Of a stretch of 37,843 nucleotides of DNA, positions 29,076 through 36,333 are shown piece after piece. The position numbers were made by a program, and so were the translations under genes. This DNA comes from a virus: the IMG/VR virus record IMGVR_UViG_3300025383_000051, positions 1-37,843 of that record, one strand, 5' to 3'. Under the pieces are notes generated by a model, which made no database searches, was not told the origin of the DNA, and was given only the letters and a program-made list of their open reading frames with translations. The number at the start of each line of letters is the position of its first letter. Within the stretch, counting starts at the first letter, position 1.

Positions 29076-29522
29076 ATGATACAAGTCAAGTCATATTCAG
29101 ACTTCATATTAGAATCGGCTAACCGTTCATTAGGGTACCGAAGAAACCTTGCTGAGAATCCGAACACGCCAGCCAAAGCTCTACAGAAGCTAGCGGAAGA
29201 CCTGGACCCTGGTGTAAGATGGTACGTCGCTGAGAATCCTAACACGCCAGTCGACGCTCTACAAAAGCTAGCAGAGGACCCTGAAGTTGAAGTGAGAGAA
29301 GGAGTCGCCCGAAATCCTAGCACTCCAAAGGAGACTCTACAGAAGCTAGCAGAGGACCCTGATTCGGACGTGCGATGGGACGTCGCCGGGAACCCCAAAG
29401 CGCCTATCGAGACTCTACTCCAGTTGGCAAAGGATCCGGACTCTGATGTGAGGCGAGAGGCTAAAAATCACAAAAACTATCCTAATAATCTTGCCGACTT
29501 TCTAAAGTTCGACTGGCAATAA
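29076..29522 (+). CDS. Capsid-targeted LRV-repeat protein (copy B)
   Basis: 148 residues. MIQVKSYSDFILE-S matches copy A at 24493-24858 (M-x-x-V-K-S-Y-x-x-F-x-L-E-S). Five LRV repeats follow, such as LAENPNTPAKALQKLAEDLD and VARNPSTPKETLQKLAEDPD. The repeats are nearly identical in DNA as well (the complement of GAGAATCCNAACACGCCAG recurs), so repeat number may change easily. It is presumably packed in the head and binds a protein target. Confidence 0.8.
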   Translation: MIQVKSYSDFILESANRSLGYRRNLAENPNTPAKALQKLAEDLDPGVRWYVAENPNTPVDALQKLAEDPEVEVREGVARNPSTPKETLQKLAEDPDSDVRWDVAGNPKAPIETLLQLAKDPDSDVRREAKNHKNYPNNLADFLKFDWQ

Positions 29523-29526
29523 ATAA
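29518..29526 (+). promoter_or_regulatory. Late-promoter-like box AATAAATAA
   Basis: Overlaps the stop of LRV copy B and ends 4 nt before the ATG at 29531. Confidence 0.4.
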
Positions 29527-29530
29527 ACTT

Positions 29531-29875
29531 ATGAAAACCTTCGTACACAGCTTTAATCAATTTTCTCTTAATGAGATGGCAATTCGCCCAAGAAAGGAAA
29601 TGCACCGCCCTGAAAAAATAGAAATAGACTTAAATGGACCGGACGGCAATGCCTTTGCCCTAATCGCTCTTGCTAAAAGGCTATACGCAAAAAAGTACCC
29701 CGATCAAGTAGAAGGATTTACGACATCTAGGCTCGCGCTAAATAAAATTGATCCTTCTGTGAAACTGCCAAGTCCACAAGAAGTATTTATAGATAGAATG
29801 ACGTCCGGCGATTATGAAAATCTAATTAAGGTGTTTGACGAAGAGTTTGGTGATGTTGTGACTCTTTACCGATAA
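29531..29875 (+). CDS. Capsid-targeted hypothetical protein
   Basis: 114 residues. MKTFVHSFNQFSLNE-M has the F-x-x-F-x-L-N-E form of the targeting signal. The mature part contains KIEIDLNGPDGNAFALIALA, AKRLYAKKYPDQVEG and a C-terminal DEEFGDVVTLYR. It has a mixed alpha/beta look, but no family recognised. It lies between LRV copy B and the glycosyltransferase. Confidence 0.65.
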   Translation: MKTFVHSFNQFSLNEMAIRPRKEMHRPEKIEIDLNGPDGNAFALIALAKRLYAKKYPDQVEGFTTSRLALNKIDPSVKLPSPQEVFIDRMTSGDYENLIKVFDEEFGDVVTLYR

Positions 29876-29925
29876 TCTAAGAAACTGACGGCAACTCGAT
29901 CTAACTAATAAAAATCTAACCCGTC

Positions 29926-30750
29926 ATGTACCTAGAAGGAGTAATCATCTGTGTCAACTATTCAGACTTTCTTGCACACACTCTTCCCCATAACAAAATA
30001 CATTTTGATAGGTTAGTCATAGTCACTGACACTAAAGACGTTAGGACTAAGAAGCTTTGCGAATATTATCACGTTGAGTGCATACAAACTGATGAATTCT
30101 ACCGAGGAGGCAATCGATTTAACAAGGGTGCCGGCATAAATGTTGGCCTTGCAGCTCTTTCTAAAAGAGACTGGGTGTTACACCTCGATGCAGACATGTA
30201 CTTACCACCGCTCACTAGATCAATACTTAATAACTTGCCTTTACAAAAAGACAAGGTGTATGGAGCAGATCGTCTCATGTGTCCTTCATATTCTGAGTGG
30301 ATGAAATTTATGGACTCACCTCCAAAGATCCAGGAAGCCTGGATCTACATACACTTGACGGCTTTTCCGATAGGAGTCAGAATTGCCGAATATGCAAACC
30401 TGCATGCAGGCTACGAGCCGATAGGCTTCTTTCAATTGTGGAATCCAGAAGGATCTGGAGTATTTGATTATCCAGACGAGCACGGATACGCCGATCGAAC
30501 CGACGTGTTACATATAAAGAGGTTTCCTAGAGAAAGAAGAGAGCTCCTACCTGAAATAGTGACAATTCACCTCGATTCAGAAGGACTTGGAGTAGCTGAA
30601 ATGGGTAAGAACTGGAACGGTAGGGAGACTGCGATATTTGGATACGATAACCGCGACTATTCCAAGTCTTGGACAAGGAGACAGATTGACAAGATCGTCT
30701 CAATTAAGAGGAGGTTGAGGTCGCCTCTTCATCACTGGCTCGGTCTTTAA
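29926..30750 (+). CDS. GT-A-fold glycosyltransferase
   Basis: 274 residues. FDRLVIVTDTKDVRTKKLCE and the LHLDADMYLP motif (D-x-D, metal and nucleotide-sugar binding) are typical GT-A features. GAGINVGLAALSKRDWVLHL precedes it, and WNPEGSG and YPDEHGYADR loops follow. Phage glycosyltransferases modify phage DNA bases or host surface sugars. There is no membrane segment. Its 3' end overlaps the uvsW fragment end on the other strand by 47 nt. Target unknown. Confidence 0.75.
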   Translation: MYLEGVIICVNYSDFLAHTLPHNKIHFDRLVIVTDTKDVRTKKLCEYYHVECIQTDEFYRGGNRFNKGAGINVGLAALSKRDWVLHLDADMYLPPLTRSILNNLPLQKDKVYGADRLMCPSYSEWMKFMDSPPKIQEAWIYIHLTAFPIGVRIAEYANLHAGYEPIGFFQLWNPEGSGVFDYPDEHGYADRTDVLHIKRFPRERRELLPEIVTIHLDSEGLGVAEMGKNWNGRETAIFGYDNRDYSKSWTRRQIDKIVSIKRRLRSPLHHWLGL

Positions 30751-31073
30751 GCTTAGTCAAATTTATGTCACGTTTTGAGATCTCAAAGTTTTGCTCCACA
30801 TAGATCTCTTCCCTTTCCTTTGAGTGCTTTACCATGTAACCGTCAAGCTGATCTACAAGATCCCAAATCACCACCTTAAACTTTTCAGCAAGCTTACGCA
30901 TGCCTCGGCCAATCGACTGTCTGATCGTGATCTCGGCTTTAGTCGATTCTGCAAAAATGATGTGATGCACATTTTTAAGATCGATCCCTGTACTGAAGGT
31001 GCCGTCCTCAATAGGAGGCAACGATAATCGTTGCCTCCTCTTTGCCCTCCTTTATTGATGTTGGTTTTGCCAT
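30704..31073 (-). pseudogene. uvsW: UvsW helicase, C-terminal fragment with frame break
   Basis: It starts at ATG 31073 with MAKPTSIKEGKEEATIIVAS and Tyr, then meets TGA (31010-31008). The next frame continues GTFSTGIDLKNVHHIIFAES and IRQSIGRGMRKLAEKFKVVI, the motif V and VI region of UvsW. T4 UvsW reads VASFGTFSTG here, so both parts belong to one helicase. They are separated by 7 extra nt (31010-31004), or a +1 shift giving VASY-ED-GTF. A perfect 27-nt palindrome (31013-31039) lies just before the break. Either a pseudogene, a recoded gene or a sequence error. Confidence 0.75.
31013..31039. repeat. Perfect 13-1-13 palindrome inside uvsW
   Basis: AGGAGGCAACGAT, one A, then its exact reverse complement. 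It lies within the codons for EEATIIVAS of helicase motif V and ends next to the frame break. It could act as a recoding hairpin or as part of the recognition site of the neighbouring HNH nuclease. Confidence 0.8.
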
Positions 31074-31075
31074 AT

Positions 31076-32041
31076 TCAATTTATTTTTTTAAATGTCCAG
31101 CCTATTGTGTTCTGAACTTGTTTATTTTTTAAATAGTTTGAAGAAACCGGTTTTCCAGAATTTGTAAATTTTCTAACCAATGACGGAGAAAAATCAAACT
31201 CCCGTATCATTTCAATTAGTCCATCTCGATAATATGTTTCTCCAGTAGGTGAAATTATTTCAAGCTTTTGTAGATACTTTTTTCTGGACTTCATTTTTTC
31301 TTTAAAGTTATTATCTTCCCACTTATTTTTTAATTTTAAGCTTATTTTTTTCCTAATTTCGGGAGAACTTAATGTTTCCGTTATTTTTGCTTTAAATTTT
31401 TCTCTATCTTCAATTGATTTATTATCCCAATACTTTTTAGACCTAATTGACAGTTTACCTGGATTATTTTTTATCCATTCTGATATTTTCTTTGACTGGT
31501 GCAATTTGCGATCATCTGTCCATGAGTTTTTAGCAGAATTACAGAAATTCAAATATTGTGAGGTATTTGATTTAATTGATTTCCAAGCAGCTTGGCCGCG
31601 CTTCTTATGTTCATCAGTTGATGCATTAATCATATGATTGCGTCTAGCTTCTTTAAATTTTTCAAATTTTTCAGTATTCGATTTCAATTTTTTCCAACCA
31701 AAAATTGAAGCAGATGATATTAGCTCAGTATTTTTATTTAGTGGACTTTTCATGAAATTTAAAGTTCTCTGATTTTGTCTAGTCGGATATGCTTTAAATA
31801 ATAACTCATGAGCTATTATATGGTTTGAGTATGTTAAGTTTACAATATTCCACTCGCAATTAATAAATTCACTAAATGCTGCTCGAGGTAAAATATGGTG
31901 CTTTTCGCAATATTCAGTAGAGTCAAACTGTGAAACTTTTTCAAAAACAAATGAAATATAATTAGATAGTGCATCATCGGATTGAGGTTTCCCGCACTTT
32001 TCTATAAATAAATTAAAAATTATTTGAATTTGAGAACACAT
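31076..32041 (-). CDS. HNH homing endonuclease with NUMOD-like repeats
   Basis: 321 residues. The HNH core reads CEKHHILPRAAFSEF...CEWNIVNLTYSNHIIAH, with His, Asn and His ligands. The C-terminal two thirds are basic and contain NUMOD3-like DNA-binding segments (SPEIRKKISLKLKNKW) and a final RDGLIEMIREFDFSPSLVRK helix-turn-helix-like NUMOD. The gene is clearly more AT-rich than its neighbours, showing foreign origin. It sits between the two uvsW fragments, 18 nt after the first and 3 nt before the second. It would cut intact uvsW alleles to spread the insertion. Confidence 0.85.
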   Translation of the reverse strand: MCSQIQIIFNLFIEKCGKPQSDDALSNYISFVFEKVSQFDSTEYCEKHHILPRAAFSEFINCEWNIVNLTYSNHIIAHELLFKAYPTRQNQRTLNFMKSPLNKNTELISSASIFGWKKLKSNTEKFEKFKEARRNHMINASTDEHKKRGQAAWKSIKSNTSQYLNFCNSAKNSWTDDRKLHQSKKISEWIKNNPGKLSIRSKKYWDNKSIEDREKFKAKITETLSSPEIRKKISLKLKNKWEDNNFKEKMKSRKKYLQKLEIISPTGETYYRDGLIEMIREFDFSPSLVRKFTNSGKPVSSNYLKNKQVQNTIGWTFKKIN

Positions 32042-32059
32042 ATTGAATAGGTATACATT

Positions 32060-33499
32060 TTAATTATTTATTTTATGTTCTAAAATCCAGGAATCTAATA
32101 TATCATCTTCATGAGTTACATCTTTTGCTTTCTTTAGCGTACCGTTAGTCAATGGAATCATATCACTAGACAAAACTGATACTTTAGTTTCATTAAACGT
32201 AAATTCAATATTATAATTTAATTCTTCCATTATGGCTTTATACTGGTCCCTGATCTCAGATTCAACTTCGCCGTCTATGTAAAAAGTGTTTAGATTCCAC
32301 TTAAGGAGTCTCTCCTGTATCTTACGACCGTATCCGTTTTTAACATCGGAAAATAGGATCAGGGTATTTTTACCAAGCCCCTTTACGAGGGTATTGATGA
32401 ATTCAAGTCTCTCCTTGCTTTCGAACAAATAATTACGCTCAATTGAGAGCATCTCACGGCCATAGTCCTTTGCGCTGTTATACATCTCAATGCCTTCCTT
32501 CTTTAGCTTCCAATACTGCTGAAGGTATGGATCGCTCCTGTCATAGTGTAAGTTTAGTATCTTTATTAGGACGTTTGGCGAATAGCCATGATCTATTAAG
32601 TGCTTCGCCGAAAGAGTCATGACCAGGGGGCCGACGTTTTCCTGGATTCTAAAAAAGTCAGAGTATTCTTCGTCAATTTTTGCAGTTCCAGAAAGTCCCA
32701 AGCGATACTGCCAGTTTGAGCTGTTGATTAATATCTCCCTAATCACATTGCCTCGAGATTTGTGCACTTCGTCCACACAGACGACGCTAAACTGCTTAAA
32801 GAAGCCCTTATCCATGTTCTGCAGGCTTTGATAGGTAGAGATGACGACTTCGCTCTCATCAAAAGTCTTTTGATTGAATTTATTATCTCCTCCGATTGAG
32901 CACACCTTCCATGGAGTCTTGCCGACTGAATAAAGTTCAAATTTTTCGGCAGTCTGACCTACTAGTGATACGTTAGGCACGATTATCAGTGATTTTGCCT
33001 TTGAATTTATCTTACGACCGTCCCTTAGAAAAGAATTGAATATGTAGAAGATGAGAGTCTTACCGGCAGAGGTAGCAAGTTCCTGGGTTGAGAACTTATA
33101 CTGAATGGCACGGTACGCGCCCTCAACTTGATAGTCCCTAGGAGTGATCGGCTTTCCGTGTTCGTCGACTACTCCACTCAGTAGTGAGTTTACGTATTTT
33201 AGGTAGGCTTCACGATTGAGTCCCAGATTTAAGATTGAGTCTAAGCCTTCAATTTCACAGTCATGTCCGTGAGTAGCCGCAAAGTTGTAGATCTCCTTCC
33301 ATAGTCCGACTGCAATGACACCTTCTTTGGTGATAAATGGATCTTTACCGTCCCATACTCCTCGGTCTACTAGCACATTGAACTTTGCTTTCTTTGACTT
33401 ACGCTTGAAAAACGAAAAAAGCTCAATTCTTTCTGAATTGAGGTCGTAGTCAGTTAAAAGTATGGATTTCTGGTCCTTTGAGAGTTTAAACTTTAGCAA
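32060..33499 (-). CDS. uvsW: UvsW helicase, N-terminal part with intein-like tail
   Basis: 479 residues. Helicase motifs are Walker A ATSAGKT (142-148), DEVH box VCVDEVHKS (241-249) and LSGTAKID, then the start of domain 2 (TLILFSDVKNGYGRKIQERL, TFYIDGEVESEIRDQYKAIM) up to about residue 426. The last 53 residues are AT-rich and unrelated to UvsW. They include SVLSSDMIPLTNGTLKKAKD, resembling the start of Ser-type inteins (S-x-L-x-x-x-x-x-P-L-x-x-N-G). UvsW unwinds recombination intermediates and origin R-loops. The rest of the protein is encoded at 30704-31073. Confidence 0.85.
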   Translation of the reverse strand: MLKFKLSKDQKSILLTDYDLNSERIELFSFFKRKSKKAKFNVLVDRGVWDGKDPFITKEGVIAVGLWKEIYNFAATHGHDCEIEGLDSILNLGLNREAYLKYVNSLLSGVVDEHGKPITPRDYQVEGAYRAIQYKFSTQELATSAGKTLIFYIFNSFLRDGRKINSKAKSLIIVPNVSLVGQTAEKFELYSVGKTPWKVCSIGGDNKFNQKTFDESEVVISTYQSLQNMDKGFFKQFSVVCVDEVHKSRGNVIREILINSSNWQYRLGLSGTAKIDEEYSDFFRIQENVGPLVMTLSAKHLIDHGYSPNVLIKILNLHYDRSDPYLQQYWKLKKEGIEMYNSAKDYGREMLSIERNYLFESKERLEFINTLVKGLGKNTLILFSDVKNGYGRKIQERLLKWNLNTFYIDGEVESEIRDQYKAIMEELNYNIEFTFNETKVSVLSSDMIPLTNGTLKKAKDVTHEDDILDSWILEHKINN

Positions 33500-33514
33500 T
33501 CATTGAGGATTATT

Positions 33515-33973
33515 TTAGAGTCCCAACGTTTTTTCAATATCCAGACGAGTTTTTATGCCAAATATGATGTTATCGATAGTTTTGATCGATTCGGTAAAAA
33601 ATGAAACCTGATTTTCGAATATTTCAAGGTATTCCTTAGTCTCAGACGTTCTACCGTCAATCACAACAGTCTTTTCATTCGCTTGATAGCGAAGCTGTAA
33701 GTTATTTGAGAGTTTTTCCATCTCAAAGGCACGGCCTTCTCGATATTTGCGTCTAAGATTGGTTATGTGTTCAAGCAGAGTGTGATTGTCCTCCAATAGC
33801 CTCTGTCTAAGCGAAAGCATGTTCACCTGGGCTTCTTTGAGGGTCTTTAAATTAGACAGCTTCTCAACGTTTGAATAGATCTCTCGTGAAACCTCAGTGC
33901 GTTTCACTGCAAACTTTTTTGCTATCTTATCCTTTGCTGATTCTGGACTAATTTCTTTGTTTTCTTCCACCAT
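33515..33973 (-). CDS. uvsY: Recombination mediator, UvsY-like
   Basis: 152 residues, all helical, near the T4 UvsY length (137). The conserved pattern is LRQRLLEDNHTLLEHITNLR, RKYREGRAFEMEKLSN, then VVIDGRTSETKEYLEIFENQ and SIKTIDNIIFGIKTRLDIEK. UvsY loads the UvsX recombinase onto SSB-coated DNA. The assignment is supported by its place next to uvsW, as in T4. It is 15 nt upstream of the uvsW start. Confidence 0.65.
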   Translation of the reverse strand: MVEENKEISPESAKDKIAKKFAVKRTEVSREIYSNVEKLSNLKTLKEAQVNMLSLRQRLLEDNHTLLEHITNLRRKYREGRAFEMEKLSNNLQLRYQANEKTVVIDGRTSETKEYLEIFENQVSFFTESIKTIDNIIFGIKTRLDIEKTLGL

Positions 33974-34025
33974 AAAGCTTTAACAGTTTACATTTTATAC
34001 TCCAGAAAGACAAAGAGTTTATTGA

Positions 34026-34520
34026 TTAGTCGTTGAATTCGATAAAGCGATAAAAGGTCGAACCTATCTTAAAATAGTCCTCAGTTACAAAGTCTCTTTC
34101 CTCAATCGTTGAGATGATCTCGTTACCGAACTCACTAGAGCTGCCGTCTTGTGAGTATAGTGTCGCAGAATCCCTATTGGATTCACCAATTATAATCGCT
34201 TTTATTGGAAATTTCTCGTATAGCTTACGAACGTCTGACTCAGTGTCGCGGTCTTCCTCTAATGTGTAAAAGACTGAAGGGTACCTCACTCTCTTGCCGT
34301 CAAGATCCATGAATGCCGACTGCTTAATATAGTCTTGCGGTTTGAATGAGGATTCCAGGTAGTCCAAGTAACCTTGTTTGGTCCTAAATACGATAATCAC
34401 AAAGGGTCTTTTCATCTGGATGGCATCACGGATTTCGCTCCATGTGTGAGTCGTCTCAGAGGATCCTGTTTTTATGTCATTTACGTATTCTTCAAATAGT
34501 TTTAGCAATCTTTGGGCCAC
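34026..34520 (-). CDS. Capsid-targeted hypothetical protein
   Basis: 164 residues from a GTG at 34520 (a TTG at 34508 is possible). LLKLFEEYVND-I fits the targeting pattern with Asp in place of Glu. The mature part has alternating strands and helices (RPFVIIVFRTKQGYLDYLES, PIKAIIIGESNRDSATLYSQ) suggesting a small alpha/beta fold. No family recognised. A GATAAATAA box lies 16 nt upstream. Confidence 0.65.
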   Translation of the reverse strand: MAQRLLKLFEEYVNDIKTGSSETTHTWSEIRDAIQMKRPFVIIVFRTKQGYLDYLESSFKPQDYIKQSAFMDLDGKRVRYPSVFYTLEEDRDTESDVRKLYEKFPIKAIIIGESNRDSATLYSQDGSSSEFGNEIISTIEERDFVTEDYFKIGSTFYRFIEFND

Positions 34521-34536
34521 CGGTCAAAACTTTTTA

Positions 34537-34545
34537 TTATTTATC
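34537..34545 (-). promoter_or_regulatory. Late-promoter-like box GATAAATAA
   Basis: Minus strand, ending 16 nt before the GTG start at 34520, in the divergent gap to 34574. Confidence 0.5.
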
Positions 34546-34573
34546 AATATAAAATAGTGTAAAAATTTTAATC

Positions 34574-35140
34574 ATGCAACAAATCACTGAACTCAACCTA
34601 TTTGATCTTGACGAAACCCTGATCCGAGCTCCAGGTTACACTAGCAAAAAGACGATTGAGCTCGCAAATCCAGAACTTAGCTTCAATTACCCATACGAGT
34701 ATTACGATCATCCGACTTCGCTTTGCGAAGACACGCATAACATACAATTAATCGAGCCAGTCTATGATGTCTGGAAGGATTCTAGCGAAAATCCCAATTC
34801 TTTCTCAGCTCTAGTTACTCAAAGGGTCGAGGAATTGGAATCGGTTGTGAAAGGAGTGCTTAATAGAAGAGAAGTCGAGATGGATCGCTACTATTTTCTA
34901 AGCAGAAAGCGCAAAAAGCACGAAATTCTTCTTGAATTGATGAAAGAATTTCCAAAAGCCTCAAAGATAAGGATCTTTGACGACTCAGTCGAACAGCTGG
35001 TCGACTATTCTAACGCGATAGACCAGATCATCGACTCAAATCCTGAAATAGACGTTGAAGTATGGATAGTAGACAAGTCCAAGATATTTAGACTCACAAG
35101 CATTGGAGTTTTGGAATTTAAAAGAATCACTTTACTATGA
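34574..35140 (+). CDS. HAD-like protein of SAK RNA-repair type
   Basis: 188 residues. The start reads NLFDLDETLIRAPG, with the D-x-D-E-T HAD motif I (Asp11, Asp13), then SFNYPYEYYDHPTSL, YYFLSRKRKKHEILLELMKE and IRIFDDSVEQLVDYSNAI as the late acidic motif. The pattern fits the HAD_SAK-like family linked to RNA repair. It is distinct from the two HAD genes at 8587-10233. It overlaps the kinase gene by ATGA (35137-35140), so the two are coupled. Confidence 0.65.
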   Translation: MQQITELNLFDLDETLIRAPGYTSKKTIELANPELSFNYPYEYYDHPTSLCEDTHNIQLIEPVYDVWKDSSENPNSFSALVTQRVEELESVVKGVLNRREVEMDRYYFLSRKRKKHEILLELMKEFPKASKIRIFDDSVEQLVDYSNAIDQIIDSNPEIDVEVWIVDKSKIFRLTSIGVLEFKRITLL

Positions 35141-35733
35141 TAATTTTTATAGAGGGTCCACGAACAAGTGGCAAAACTCACCTCATCGACTCATTCTTTA
35201 AGCAAAACACGAATCCAAACGTGATGTACTATAAATTTAAGTTTGCAAAGTACATCGATGACTTGGGAATGAGGGATCAGGACTCAGGTCCAGGAGTGCA
35301 CTACTTTAGCATCGCAAACGTGATGACTATCCTCGAGCTAAATGAGACAGTCTTTAAGGATAAGATTATTATATTTGATCGCTCGATCTATTCGGCCTAC
35401 GTTTGGTCGATCTATCGCGAAAGAATGGAAAAGTGGAGATTGCTTACCGAGTTCGAAAGGTTGCTTACTAGCGATCTATATCATGACTGCGCACTAGTAT
35501 ATCTCACTCGCAAAGAGATGCCGGCTCCAGAAAAGAGAGGCAAGGACTATTTTGATAATTTTGAAAATTACGAAGCTGAAAGGGCCATCTTTGAAGAAGT
35601 TCTCACACGATTTAGCAAACAGTCAGAAGAGCCAAGTCGAAATAATCGATCACTGACTTTTAAAAACAACTTCGATGAAGCAAGCGTTGAGAGCTTTTGT
35701 AATCTGATCAACGGCTTAGCGAACCGTGTCTAA
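35137..35733 (+). CDS. P-loop nucleoside/nucleotide kinase (thymidylate-kinase-like)
   Basis: 198 residues. The start FIEGPRTSGKTHLIDSFFKQ is a Walker A of the kinase type. KIIIFDRSIYSAYVWSIYRE is the DR-S nucleoside-binding motif, and YHDCALVYLTRKEMP is the following strand. These are features of deoxynucleoside and thymidylate kinases. It would supply nucleotides or phosphorylate nucleic-acid ends; the coupling to the HAD gene hints at RNA end processing. Exact substrate unknown. Confidence 0.7.
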   Translation: MIIFIEGPRTSGKTHLIDSFFKQNTNPNVMYYKFKFAKYIDDLGMRDQDSGPGVHYFSIANVMTILELNETVFKDKIIIFDRSIYSAYVWSIYRERMEKWRLLTEFERLLTSDLYHDCALVYLTRKEMPAPEKRGKDYFDNFENYEAERAIFEEVLTRFSKQSEEPSRNNRSLTFKNNFDEASVESFCNLINGLANRV

Positions 35734-35741
35734 CTCTCTAT

Positions 35742-35750
35742 AATAAATAA
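35742..35750 (+). promoter_or_regulatory. Late-promoter-like box AATAAATAA
   Basis: The sequence reads TATAATAAATAATAAA and ends 17 nt before the ATG at 35768. Confidence 0.5.
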
Positions 35751-35767
35751 TAAAAAACATTTTAGAG

Positions 35768-36331
35768 ATGGCAAAAAATATTAGGTCATTCACTCAGTTC
35801 GTTAACGAGCAAGCAGAAGTAGAAGACTCACGTCCACTCAAAGGCTACACAGCAGATCAAATCATAGGCAGAATAAACGACCTAATGGACGTTCTTGCAG
35901 ATTCAGTAAGATTTGGCGTTCCTTCTGATACTTTGGGTAGAGCTACTACCTATCGCGATGCGAATGGCGCGATCCAGAAGATAAAGGACATGCAGCACTA
36001 TTATGCTAGCAAAAACGAAGAAGTTCGTTTCTATTGCTGGTCAATAAGCTATAGCGGAAGCTGGAAGGCATCTAAAACGCTAAGAACAAAAATTGAGTCG
36101 GCTGGCGGATTTGGCGAAGACAAACAAAATCTAAACTTGAAGAAAGTTATAGAGTATTTTACAGAAAACTCTGAGGATTCGGATAACGTAGCGAGCATAT
36201 CAATAAGCATGGATTCAGAAAGCATTCGCAAGGCCATGAGAAAAGAGGAAGCTGCTGAATCCCCTAAACCTGAAGCAGCTAAGGCTGAATCTACTGAGAC
36301 TAAATCGGGCACAGACGCTGAGGCTAAATAA
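35768..36331 (+). CDS. Capsid-targeted hypothetical protein
   Basis: 187 residues. MAKNIRSFTQFVNE-Q is a clear targeting signal (F-x-x-F-V-N-E, cut after Glu14). A folded core follows (ADQIIGRINDLMDVLADSVR, RFYCWSISYSGSWKASKTLR, SISISMDSESIRKAMRK) and then an Ala/Glu/Lys/Pro tail. No family recognised. The stop is followed two nt later by the next gene's ATG. Confidence 0.7.
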   Translation: MAKNIRSFTQFVNEQAEVEDSRPLKGYTADQIIGRINDLMDVLADSVRFGVPSDTLGRATTYRDANGAIQKIKDMQHYYASKNEEVRFYCWSISYSGSWKASKTLRTKIESAGGFGEDKQNLNLKKVIEYFTENSEDSDNVASISISMDSESIRKAMRKEEAAESPKPEAAKAESTETKSGTDAEAK

Positions 36332-36333
36332 AT

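Noticed and set aside
31041-31073. C-terminal intein half before the second uvsW fragment
   Set aside because: The sequence MAKPTSIKEGKEE has no C-intein features and no terminal His-Asn, so a complete split intein cannot be claimed.
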